DNA from: Dehalococcoidia bacterium UBA1123
GTDB taxonomy: Bacteria > Chloroflexota > Dehalococcoidia > Lucifugimonadales > UBA1123
DNA length: 17,872 nt
Assembly (NCBI GenBank): GCA_002313895.1
Contig: DCAW01000038.1
Coordinates: 1,198-19,069, forward strand
Direction of reading: 5' to 3'
Below the pieces are notes generated by a model. That model was given only the letters and a program-made list of their open reading frames with translations, did not search any database and was not told the origin of the DNA. This document shows positions 1-6,471 of this stretch, one piece after another; positions within the stretch are counted from its first letter, which is position 1; the number at the start of each line of letters is the position of its first letter. The translations under genes were made by a program, and so were the position numbers.

Positions 1-179
1 TTGACGGACACCTCGTTGATGAGATTGCCCAATTGCACCGGTATCAATTGTTCGTCCGCTCCGAGGTTGGCATTGTCAGGTCCGCCGATGAACGCGATCG
101 CGCCGTAAGTTCCGCCGGCGACCACGAGGACGATCCCTATAAGGACGCCAATCTGCCAGCCTTTAAGTGATGAGAACAT
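1..179 (-). CDS. Efflux RND/HlyD-type periplasmic adaptor, N-terminus only (partial)
   Basis: Only the first 59 codons lie in the window; the rest continues beyond base 1. The ATG at 179 is preceded by a GGAGGA ribosome site about 12 bases upstream. The peptide begins MFSSLKGWQIGV, then one hydrophobic membrane segment (about residues 9-29), then a short linker and LIPVQLGNLINEVSV. One N-terminal anchor followed by a 'V..GNL...V' strand is the usual opening of membrane-fusion/adaptor proteins of MacA or HlyD type, which bridge an inner-membrane pump to the outside. The gene follows the DUF5667-type gene by 34 bases on the same strand, so it probably belongs to the sigma-factor operon. With the lipoyl and barrel domains missing, the assignment rests on the opening alone and is tentative. 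Confidence 0.5.
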   Translation of the reverse strand, partial: MFSSLKGWQIGVLIGIVLVVAGGTYGAIAFIGGPDNANLGADEQLIPVQLGNLINEVSV

Positions 180-213
180 TCCTACGTTGGTTCCTCCCCA
201 ATTCTTGCTTCGG

Positions 214-1083
214 CTACCGTTGCATTGCTCCCTGGGGCGGCACAATCCGGATGAAGGGGAGCTGTCCGGTGTTTCCTCTCTCTGTCATGGCATCTACAAG
301 CATCCGATAATAAAGTTCGGATCGCCTCATGAACTGCTGCAATTGTTGCTTTTGTTCTGGGGTTAACTCCGAGACCATTTTGTTAAGTTCAATTCGCATC
401 ACATGAGAATTTTGCTCCAGGGACGCCCTTAGCTGATCCACGTTGCGACCTCGGAACCTAGAAGGAGGTCTTTGTGGCATTTCCTGGCGGTTTACCGTGA
501 CGTCAATTCCAACATGGACTGCGGACGACTGCAAATGGCGGTTCAATCGTTTCATTACTTCGTTGGCGGCGGTATATCTGCCTTTGCTGACCAGCTTCCT
601 GATCTCTTCACCTCGAACGTTTGCCAGATCGGCATGAGTTTGCGCCTTGCTGGCGTCCGAACGATTCAATCGAAGCTGGACGTTCTCTCTTGTGGTTTTG
701 ACCCAGTAAAGGGATTCGCCTGGGACAGCGTCCGATGAGGCGGCTGTGGTCACGCCTGCGCCCATTGCCAGAACAACGACCGCCACCAGACTGATGGCGA
801 TTGGCTTCGCCAGAGGTAGCCAGCTGAACGAATACCACGGCTTCTTGCGAGGTTCGGTCTGGGCAGTTTGAACCGCCTGCAAGAACGATTGAAAGTTCCG
901 GTTCTTGGATTGTTGAGATGGCGTCATTGTCTCAGCGAATTTCATCGTAGAGACGGCGACTTGCACAAGCGGGCCAAGCTCTTCCCGGTACTGGGGATAT
1001 TCGCTCAGACACTTCTGAAGGTTTTCTCCCTGAGACACTCGCTCCAGGCAGTCGTTCAGCGCGTTGTTGAATTCTTGGCTCAT
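214..1083 (-). CDS. DUF5667-type single-pass membrane protein, possible anti-sigma factor
   Basis: A protein of 289 residues starting MSQEFNNALNDC. This ATG (1083) is chosen because AGAGG lies about 9 bases upstream; an in-frame GTG at 1164 would overlap the end of the sigma gene and adds 27 unlikely residues. The N-terminal cytosolic part (about residues 1-40) has the LERV..GE.L..CL..YP.Y..EL pattern common in Chloroflexota proteins encoded next to ECF sigma factors. One membrane helix follows (about 94-115), then AVPGESLYWVKTTREN, the hallmark start of the DUF5667 domain, and a charged helical C-terminal half. It lies 70 bases downstream of the ECF sigma gene, so it may act as its anti-sigma factor or envelope sensor. 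That role is inferred from position and topology; there is no zinc anti-sigma motif. Confidence 0.7.
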   Translation of the reverse strand: MSQEFNNALNDCLERVSQGENLQKCLSEYPQYREELGPLVQVAVSTMKFAETMTPSQQSKNRNFQSFLQAVQTAQTEPRKKPWYSFSWLPLAKPIAISLVAVVVLAMGAGVTTAASSDAVPGESLYWVKTTRENVQLRLNRSDASKAQTHADLANVRGEEIRKLVSKGRYTAANEVMKRLNRHLQSSAVHVGIDVTVNRQEMPQRPPSRFRGRNVDQLRASLEQNSHVMRIELNKMVSELTPEQKQQLQQFMRRSELYYRMLVDAMTERGNTGQLPFIRIVPPQGAMQR

Positions 1084-1153
1084 TTTTTTTTGCCTCTTTG
1101 AATTAAGACACGCTGTTGGTTCAACGTCGGGAGTAACTTGCCGGGGTTCAGAT

Positions 1154-1753
1154 TCAAGCGTCACCTTCGATTGCCGGAGAAATCGCAGGCGTCAGTTGAA
1201 CCATTAACGCTCTGAGTTTTTTCAACCCGGCGTGCTGGAGGGCTTTGACTGCATTGTCTTTTCTTCCTACCGCCTGGGCCGTCTCGGCGACGGACAGACC
1301 CGAACCGAACCGAAGCGAGATAACCTCCCGCTGGAGATCGGTCAGCGAGTCCATCGCAGACATTACATCGGTTATGGTCATATTTATTTCGGCTGCGCGC
1401 TCAAGATCGGATGCGTCTACACCGATTCGGCGTTCGGCGTCATCTAACGGAACAGTCTGGCGTCTGCCTTTTCGTCGGAAGTTGTCCACGATCTGGTTGT
1501 GGGCGATGCGGTACAGCCAGGACGTGAATGGATGGCCTTGCCACTTGAAGGTGTGAATCGATTCCAACATTTTCAAAAACACCTCCCCAGTTATGTCCTC
1601 GGCCTCGGTCGGACTGCCGCACTTAAAAGACACGTACCTGTAAATTTGGTCGTAGTACCGTTCATACAATCCCGCAAAAGCAGGCTGATGGCCTTGTTGA
1701 GCTTTTTTGACCAGCTCTCCGACGACTTTGCGGTCGTCTGGGTTGGTCTGCAT
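1154..1753 (-). CDS. ECF-type RNA polymerase sigma factor
   Basis: A sigma-70 family protein of 199 residues. Region 2 is clear (FAGLYERYYDQIYRYV, then DITGEVFLKMLES and FTSWLYRIAHNQIVDNFRRK, the -10 recognition helix). Region 4 follows at the C-terminus (LTDLQREVISLRF, then LSVAETAQAVGRKDNAVKALQHAGLKKLR, the -35 helix-turn-helix). There is no region 3, as expected for the ECF class. The ATG at 1753 is preferred over the in-frame ATG at 1762 because AGAGG is 9 bases before 1753 but touches the 1762 codon. It is the first gene of a minus-strand group with the DUF5667-type protein and the efflux adaptor, suggesting a stress-responsive regulator of envelope or efflux functions. The signal sensed cannot be read from the sequence. 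Confidence 0.9.
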   Translation of the reverse strand: MQTNPDDRKVVGELVKKAQQGHQPAFAGLYERYYDQIYRYVSFKCGSPTEAEDITGEVFLKMLESIHTFKWQGHPFTSWLYRIAHNQIVDNFRRKGRRQTVPLDDAERRIGVDASDLERAAEINMTITDVMSAMDSLTDLQREVISLRFGSGLSVAETAQAVGRKDNAVKALQHAGLKKLRALMVQLTPAISPAIEGDA

Positions 1754-1816
1754 TATTGTCATCCTCTCAGGGGAGCGCTAAGAGTCTGGCTGATTTCGGC
1801 AGTTTCTCAAGTTCGG

Positions 1817-1822
1817 ATTATA
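1817..1822 (-). promoter_or_regulatory. Candidate -10 box for the sigma-factor operon
   Basis: A perfect TATAAT on the minus strand, 64 bases before the sigma-factor start codon. No good -35 box is found 16-18 bases upstream (the best is T-rich, CTTTTT/TTTTTG), so the match may rely on an activator, on the ECF factor itself, or be chance. Confidence 0.3.
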
Positions 1823-1845
1823 CAACGGGCTGAAGCAACAAAAAG

Positions 1846-1874
1846 TTAGTGTCGTCCTGAAATATAGTTATGAT
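1846..1874 (+). promoter_or_regulatory. Candidate promoter for the MFS transporter gene
   Basis: TTAGTG (1846-1851), 17 bases, then TATGAT (1869-1874). The -10 matches the sigma-70 consensus at 5 of 6 positions and the -35 at 3 of 6. It would give a leader of about 70 bases containing the inverted repeat at 1915-1937. The direct repeat ATATAGTT (1862-1869 and 1873-1880, one helical turn apart) overlaps the -10 region and could bind a regulator. Confidence 0.3.
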
Positions 1875-1914
1875 ATAGTTGGGCTGTTTGAAAATTCAGG
1901 CGAATGTTTTCATA

Positions 1915-1937
1915 TGTTGGCGCGCCGCACGCCAACA
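1915..1937. repeat. 8-base inverted repeat just before the MFS gene
   Basis: Arms TGTTGGCG (1915-1922) and CGCCAACA (1930-1937) are exact reverse complements separated by 7 bases. The repeat ends 6 bases before the ribosome-binding stretch AAGGGTGG and 13 bases before the start codon. No gene reads into it from the left on the plus strand, so a terminator role is unlikely. An operator for a dimeric repressor, or a leader hairpin affecting translation, fits better. Confidence 0.55.
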
Positions 1938-1950
1938 ATAATAAGGGTGG

Positions 1951-3462
1951 ATGATGGGTTTCCTGGGCTTCATAAAACCGTTGCTAGCGAGCAAAAAGCG
2001 CCGAGAGGTAATTATCGCCCTGACCGGCGCTCAGATGCTGGTGCAACTTTCCAGTCTTCCGGTCGCGCTTTCCCTGCCAACGCTTGCTGACTATTTCGAG
2101 ACCAGCATCGCCGACACTGCCTGGATTGTCATTATCTATCTAGCCATGTTGGGCAGCTTTGTCATGCTCGCCGCGAGGATGGGCGATAGATACGGCCACG
2201 CCCGGGTCTTCTTCCTCGGATTAGTGGCATCGACGCTGGGTTCGATTCTCATCGCGTTCTCGCAGGAGTTGTGGCATGTCGTGGCGTGGCGCGGCGTCAC
2301 CGGGCTTGGCTCTGCGATGGTGCTGGGCAATGCCAACGCGATCCTGGCCGAAAATTTTGAGCCAGAGGAACGGGGAAGGGCATTCGCGCTGCCGATTATG
2401 GGCGCGAGGTTAGGCACTCTTATTGGGTTGGCTGCCTTTGGCCTAATGCTCCAGTACCTGGACTGGCGTTTCGTGTTCATCTCGTTTGTGCCATTGGGGA
2501 TATTGGCGATATTGGCTTCGGTCCCGATGCTGAGGCACAACATGACCCCACGCGTGGACGCTGGAGCAGGATCACTGGACTGGTTTGGCGGCGTGATGTT
2601 GGTTGTGACTGCCGCGGTCCTGATCCTGTCGGGAAGCCATCTGCATGGCGGCGAAGAGTCTTACGTTTCGTCCGATGCGATAAATTACCACATCCCGATG
2701 CACGCACTGTTCATCGTTCTGGTGGTCGCTTTCATATTCGTTGAACGTCGTATGTCTAACCCCATTGTAGACATACAACACTTCAAGACCAAAGCATTCT
2801 CATTGGCCCTCGGGTCGAACGTTGCCTACCACTTTTCAATGTTGGCGACGATGACATTGATACCGGTTCTGGTTGAAGAGGGGTTCGGGAAGGACCCGAT
2901 ATTTGTCACTTTCGTTTTGCTGCCTAGTCAATTGCTTGGGCTGTTCATGCCTATGGTGGCTGGATGGGTGTATGACAGATATCGGCCTCGTCTCCTGCGT
3001 CCCGGCACGATGATCTTGATCGCCGCCGGATTCCTGATTCTCAGCATATTTGCGATTCAGGCCCCGTTCTGGGCGTTGCCGTTGTTGATGTTTCCAATTG
3101 CCGTAGGCACGAATATGTTCAATCCCGTGAACAACGCGACCGTCATGAACTCGCTTCCACTGGAGCATCGTGGCGCCGCATCTGGGATGATGGAAACGAC
3201 CCGCGAGCTGGGTCACGCCTTCGGGGCGACCGCCGCCGCCAGCGTTCTGGCGCTCGCACTCCCTGCGGGCGTAGCGTTATTAAGCGATTCGTCAGCAAGC
3301 GGCTATTACAAAGAAGGGTTCCAGTTGGCGAGTCTGATGGTGGTTTTTGTCCTGGCGGCTGGAGCGGCAATCGCTTACTTCCACAAGGCTCCTGTGCTGG
3401 GAGGATCGCCGCCTCGACCACAGGCTGCCAGCCCGTCCGTCCAGGCCGGCGGTGACGACTGA
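1951..3462 (+). CDS. MFS transporter, DHA2-like (14-helix drug:H+ antiporter type)
   Basis: A polytopic inner-membrane protein of 503 residues with about 14 hydrophobic segments, the DHA2 (EmrB/QacA-like) size and layout. The family loop motif A appears as GDRYGHARV (residues 78-86) between helices 2 and 3, and RGVTGLGSA (114-122) fits the helix 4 motif B. The antiporter motif C region around MGARLGTLIGLAAFG (150-164) is recognisable but lacks the usual GP..GG, so export coupled to proton entry is likely but not certain. The substrate is unknown. The C-terminal 30 residues are polar and proline-rich, hence cytosolic. AAGGGTGG lies against the ATG at 1951, so the ATG at 1954 (codon 2) may be the true start. 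The gene diverges from the sigma/adaptor group across 188-197 bases with an inverted repeat, suggesting local regulation. A likely terminator follows. Confidence 0.85.
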   Translation: MMGFLGFIKPLLASKKRREVIIALTGAQMLVQLSSLPVALSLPTLADYFETSIADTAWIVIIYLAMLGSFVMLAARMGDRYGHARVFFLGLVASTLGSILIAFSQELWHVVAWRGVTGLGSAMVLGNANAILAENFEPEERGRAFALPIMGARLGTLIGLAAFGLMLQYLDWRFVFISFVPLGILAILASVPMLRHNMTPRVDAGAGSLDWFGGVMLVVTAAVLILSGSHLHGGEESYVSSDAINYHIPMHALFIVLVVAFIFVERRMSNPIVDIQHFKTKAFSLALGSNVAYHFSMLATMTLIPVLVEEGFGKDPIFVTFVLLPSQLLGLFMPMVAGWVYDRYRPRLLRPGTMILIAAGFLILSIFAIQAPFWALPLLMFPIAVGTNMFNPVNNATVMNSLPLEHRGAASGMMETTRELGHAFGATAAASVLALALPAGVALLSDSSASGYYKEGFQLASLMVVFVLAAGAAIAYFHKAPVLGGSPPRPQAASPSVQAGGDD

Positions 3463-3491
3463 CAAACTTGTGTCGCCGCATTTTTGATTTT
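3449..3491 (+). terminator. Probable Rho-independent terminator after the MFS gene
   Basis: GCGGTGAC (3449-3456) pairs with GTCGCCGC (3472-3479), counting one G-U wobble, around a 15-base loop. The stem is followed directly by ATTTTTGATTTT (3480-3491). The left arm is inside the last codons of the MFS gene and the stop lies in the loop. This would separate the transporter transcript from queA. Confidence 0.55.
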
Positions 3492-3547
3492 CTGTTGAGA
3501 TGAAACAAAATACTTCGACGATTGCAAGGGTGTGACCCAATATTTGA

Positions 3548-4585
3548 ATGCGGACATCAGATTTCGACTATTACCTGCCAGACGAACTGATCGCTCAAAC
3601 TCCGATCGAGCCGCGAGACCACTCGCGGCTCATGGTCGTGCCAATGTCAGGTGGAAAAGTTTCACACCGCCGATTTTTCGATCTCCCCGATTTAGTTCGC
3701 GAAGGGGACGTGCTGGTGTTCAACGACAGCAGGGTGATTCCTGCTCGTCTCTATGGAAATCGAAAAGAGTCCGGCAGGGAAATAGAGTTGCTGCTGCTGG
3801 AGAAGATTTCTGAAAGGAAGTGGCGCGCGCTTGTGAAACCGGGGCGCCGTATGACCGTGGGAGCAGAATTCACGGTTATGAATCACCAAGGCGCACTCGC
3901 CACGTCGGGCACAGTGTCGGGCGTCGAGGAGGCGGGGACCAGAATCGTTGAGTTTTCTGATGAAGATGGGTTGAGGTCTGCTGGAGTCATTCCTTTGCCG
4001 CCGTATATCCACGACAAACTCAATGACGCTGAACGTTATCAGACGGTGTATTCGAGGGAAGAAGGCAGCGTCGCCGCGCCGACGGCAGGCTTGCATTTCA
4101 CGCCAGAACTACTCGAAAAGGTCAGAAAGGTCGGCGCCGAGACCGTGTTCGTGACCCTGCATGTTGGCTGGGACACATTCAGGCCCATCAAAACTGACGA
4201 CGCAACATCCCACGAGATGCACTCTGAAGCGTGGGAGTTATCGCAGGAATCAGCCAGCGCAATTAATCGAGCAAAAGCCGAAGGCCGGCGAGTGATCTCA
4301 GTCGGCACGACGGCCGTACGACTCCTGGAGCATGCGGCCCTGTTGAACAAGTCTGGCGACTGCGTTGTGGCTCCCGGAAGGGGAAGGGCGAGTTTGTTTA
4401 TTTACCCAGGTTTCGAGTTCAAGGCTGTCGATGCACTGATTACTAATTTCCACCTGCCAAAATCTACTTTGCTCATGATGGTGTCCGCCTTCGCAGGACG
4501 TGAATTGGCCCTTCGTGTCTATGACGAGGCAGTGTCAAAGCGGTATCGTTTTTACAGCTTCGGCGACGCCATGTTCTTCTGCTAA
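3548..4585 (+). CDS. queA: S-adenosylmethionine:tRNA ribosyltransferase-isomerase
   Basis: QueA (345 residues, normal length) transfers and rearranges the ribosyl part of S-adenosylmethionine onto 7-aminomethyl-7-deazaguanine at the tRNA wobble position, forming epoxyqueuosine for GUN anticodons in the cytosol. Family signatures run along the whole chain: LIAQTP near the N-terminus, DVLVFNDSRVIPARL, SVAAPTAGLHFT, LHVGWDTFRPI, HSEAW, VGTTAVRLLE, TNFHLPKSTLLMMVSAFAG and the terminal YRFYSFGDAMFF. The start is the ATG at 3548 beginning MRTSDFDYYLP, which matches the usual QueA beginning; the ribosome site is weak. The gene is followed after 32 bases by a small S26 peptidase gene on the same strand. 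No other queuosine gene is in the window. Confidence 0.97.
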   Translation: MRTSDFDYYLPDELIAQTPIEPRDHSRLMVVPMSGGKVSHRRFFDLPDLVREGDVLVFNDSRVIPARLYGNRKESGREIELLLLEKISERKWRALVKPGRRMTVGAEFTVMNHQGALATSGTVSGVEEAGTRIVEFSDEDGLRSAGVIPLPPYIHDKLNDAERYQTVYSREEGSVAAPTAGLHFTPELLEKVRKVGAETVFVTLHVGWDTFRPIKTDDATSHEMHSEAWELSQESASAINRAKAEGRRVISVGTTAVRLLEHAALLNKSGDCVVAPGRGRASLFIYPGFEFKAVDALITNFHLPKSTLLMMVSAFAGRELALRVYDEAVSKRYRFYSFGDAMFFC

Positions 4586-4617
4586 TTCGTTGGAACCCGA
4601 CATTCTGGCATGATTCA

Positions 4618-5076
4618 TTGAAATTTCTCAAATCCGTGATCAAAAACCATTTCCTGATCGTCGTCAAGGAGTCTAGCATGACTCCTACGCTTGATGACGG
4701 TGACATCCTTTTGGTTCGTGCCGTACTGAAACCCGTGGCGCGCGGAACAGTGGTTATCGCGGACGTTCCCGGACTCGAATCGAATATCCAGGTCAAACGA
4801 CTGGTTGGATTGCCGTGTGACCGCATCGTGTTCGAGGATTCAATGCTATTCATCAATGGCGCGATTCATTCAGAACCGTACCTGTCTGGCCTGCCGCACA
4901 CAGTTGGATTAGAACGCATGGAGTGGAATCTTGGGTCTAACGAGTATTTTCTGTTAGGGGATAACAGATCGCGAAGTGTGGACAGTAGACGGTACGGACC
5001 CGTGCAGGTTGAGGCGATTCTGGCTAACGCGCGATGGAGGTTATGGCCCCTCAAAAGAGGATTTAGGCTGGAGTAA
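4618..5076 (+). CDS. Small S26-family signal-peptidase-like protease
   Basis: A protein of 152 residues with the S26 (LepB/SodN-protease-like) core. The nucleophile serine is in SSMTPTLDDGD (Ser20), the general-base lysine is probably Lys60 in VKRLVGLPCDRI, and the third family box is GDNRSRSVDSRRYG (114-127). Family enzymes cut signal peptides or short leaders. The best start is the TTG at 4618; no in-frame ATG or GTG lies between the queA stop and Ser20, and the only nearby ATG (4610) hits a stop at once. The N-terminus before Ser20 is only weakly hydrophobic (HFLIVV), so the usual membrane anchor is absent or very short. This size resembles the proteases that mature nickel superoxide dismutase, but no sodN is seen here, so the substrate stays open. 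Confidence 0.8.
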   Translation: MKFLKSVIKNHFLIVVKESSMTPTLDDGDILLVRAVLKPVARGTVVIADVPGLESNIQVKRLVGLPCDRIVFEDSMLFINGAIHSEPYLSGLPHTVGLERMEWNLGSNEYFLLGDNRSRSVDSRRYGPVQVEAILANARWRLWPLKRGFRLE

Positions 5077-5107
5077 CTGAAGTAATCGAGTGTTCACGCC
5101 CAGGCGC

Positions 5108-5461
5108 TTAGTGGCCGTTTATGTTGTCGTCGAGATCAGGGTTTTCGGGTCTCGGCTGCTCTCTCCAGGTTTGTTCCTGATTTAGAGAATCTTCAAGACG
5201 GGCAACAGGAATCGCGGCCATCGTAGTTACGTGGACGCCCGCAACCACACCTAACTCCATCGAGAACCGGGCGGCGGATTCGTTATCCGGCGCGGTGAGT
5301 ATGTTCACGAAATCATACATACCAAGTACAGCATAGAGGCCCAAAGTCTCGGTGCCTGGGATGTCGATTATCTCCACCGCTCGTTGAACGGAGTCGGGAT
5401 CCTTCACCATGCGCTCGCGTCCCTCGGGGGTGAATGTCAGTAGTAGGATGTAATTCGCCAT
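5108..5461 (-). CDS. GYD-domain protein at the end of the heme operon
   Basis: A small soluble protein of 117 residues. It starts MANYILLLTFTPEG and carries GMYDFVNIL (47-55), the Gly-(Tyr)-Asp signature that names the GYD family, with the ferredoxin-like alpha/beta pattern expected of that family (about residues 1-95). A polar, probably disordered tail follows. GYD proteins have no firmly established biochemical function; the fold resembles small ligand-binding or dimeric alpha-beta barrel domains. The gene begins 23 bases after the hemB stop on the same strand, so it should be the last gene of the tetrapyrrole operon. A role in binding a tetrapyrrole or intermediate is only a guess from position. 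The ribosome site is weak (TAGTAA region), suggesting modest expression or read-on from hemB. Confidence 0.75.
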   Translation of the reverse strand: MANYILLLTFTPEGRERMVKDPDSVQRAVEIIDIPGTETLGLYAVLGMYDFVNILTAPDNESAARFSMELGVVAGVHVTTMAAIPVARLEDSLNQEQTWREQPRPENPDLDDNINGH

Positions 5462-5484
5462 TATTTACTAATCGATTTTCTAAA

Positions 5485-6471
5485 TTATTCTCGTTCAGCC
5501 ATCCAGCGAGCGACCTCTTTTGCGTGATAAGTAATCAGCATGTCCGCTCCGGCGCGTTTGATGGCAGTCAGGATTTCCATCGTCACGCGACGGCCGTCGA
5601 TCCACTCGTTTTCCGCCGCTGCCTTGACCATCGAATACTCGCCGCTGACGTTGTAGGCGGCCAACGGGTGATCGAAACGCTCTCTGGCAGCGGAGATTAC
5701 GTCGAGATATGCGAGAGCGGGCTTTACCATCACAATGTCTGCGCCCTCTTCGATATCCAATTCGATCTCGCGCATCGCCTGCCGAATATCAGGCGGATCC
5801 ATCTGGTAGCCGGTCCGGTCGCCAAACTGAGGGGCAGAGTCTGCGGCCACACGGAATGGGCCGTAGAATCCAGAAGCGTATTTTGCTGAGTAAGCCATGA
5901 TCGGTTTGTCTACGTATCCGGCATCGTCCAACGCGGTCCTGATCGCCCGCACCTGACCGTCCATCATGGCTGACGGCGCGACGATGTCGGCGCCGGCTTC
6001 GGCCTGGCAAACTGCTATTTTAGCTAACAGTTCCAACGTCGAGTCGTTGTCGATTCGGCCGTCCTGAATAATTCCACAATGGCCATGGTCGGTAAACTCA
6101 CAGAGGCAAACATCTGTTATCACAAGCATGTCAGGCAAAGCCTGTTTGATAACGCGAATCGCTTCCTGGATGATTCCGCCGGGCGAATATGCCTCCGTCC
6201 CTTCAGGGTCTTTAGCAGCGGGAATGCCGAAAAGCAAAACTGACTTGATGCCCAAGTCGGACGCTTCCCCGACTTCCTGGATTAACTGGTCGAGGGACAA
6301 TTGGTCAATTCCGGGCATTGGTGGGATTTCAGATCGAACGTCACGACCGTGGGTGACGAAGAGGGGGTATATGAAATCGTCGACAGACAGTCTCGTTTCC
6401 TGGACCATTCGCCGTATTCCAGCGTTGTCCCTTAACCTTCTCAGTCGCACATTTGGAAATCTAGCAGTCAT
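5485..6471 (-). CDS. hemB: Delta-aminolevulinate dehydratase (porphobilinogen synthase)
   Basis: HemB (328 residues, standard length) condenses two 5-aminolevulinate molecules into porphobilinogen, the first common step of tetrapyrrole synthesis. Both Schiff-base lysines are visible: Lys197 in AYSAKYASGFYGPF and Lys250 in DIVMVKPALAYLD. The metal site has the cysteine form DVCLCEFTDHGHCG (Asp120, Cys122, Cys124, Cys132), so this is the zinc-using type rather than the aspartate-rich magnesium type. YSPGG, YQMDPPD and YNVSGEYSMVKAA are further family signatures. The ATG overlaps the cobA-hemD stop by 4 bases (ATGA), with GGAGGCG upstream, so translation is probably coupled. No glutamyl-tRNA reductase or aminomutase gene accompanies it, so its substrate is made by enzymes encoded elsewhere. 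Confidence 0.97.
   Translation of the reverse strand: MTARFPNVRLRRLRDNAGIRRMVQETRLSVDDFIYPLFVTHGRDVRSEIPPMPGIDQLSLDQLIQEVGEASDLGIKSVLLFGIPAAKDPEGTEAYSPGGIIQEAIRVIKQALPDMLVITDVCLCEFTDHGHCGIIQDGRIDNDSTLELLAKIAVCQAEAGADIVAPSAMMDGQVRAIRTALDDAGYVDKPIMAYSAKYASGFYGPFRVAADSAPQFGDRTGYQMDPPDIRQAMREIELDIEEGADIVMVKPALAYLDVISAARERFDHPLAAYNVSGEYSMVKAAAENEWIDGRRVTMEILTAIKRAGADMLITYHAKEVARWMAERE

Noticed and set aside
1084..1164. GTG start adding 27 residues to the DUF5667-type protein and overlapping the sigma gene
   Set aside because: The internal ATG at 1083 has a well-placed AGAGG, and the family pattern begins just after it; coupling from the GTG remains possible but less likely.
1915..1937. Inverted repeat as a transcription terminator
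   Set aside because: No gene on either strand ends before it and there is no T-run; an operator or leader hairpin fits its place before the MFS gene.
3692..4350. Minus-strand frames inside queA
   Set aside because: Antisense shadows of a strongly conserved gene, without ribosome sites or recognisable motifs.
5434..5889. Plus-strand frame across the GYD/hemB junction
   Set aside because: It spans two confident minus-strand genes and has no conserved features; it is chance coding capacity.
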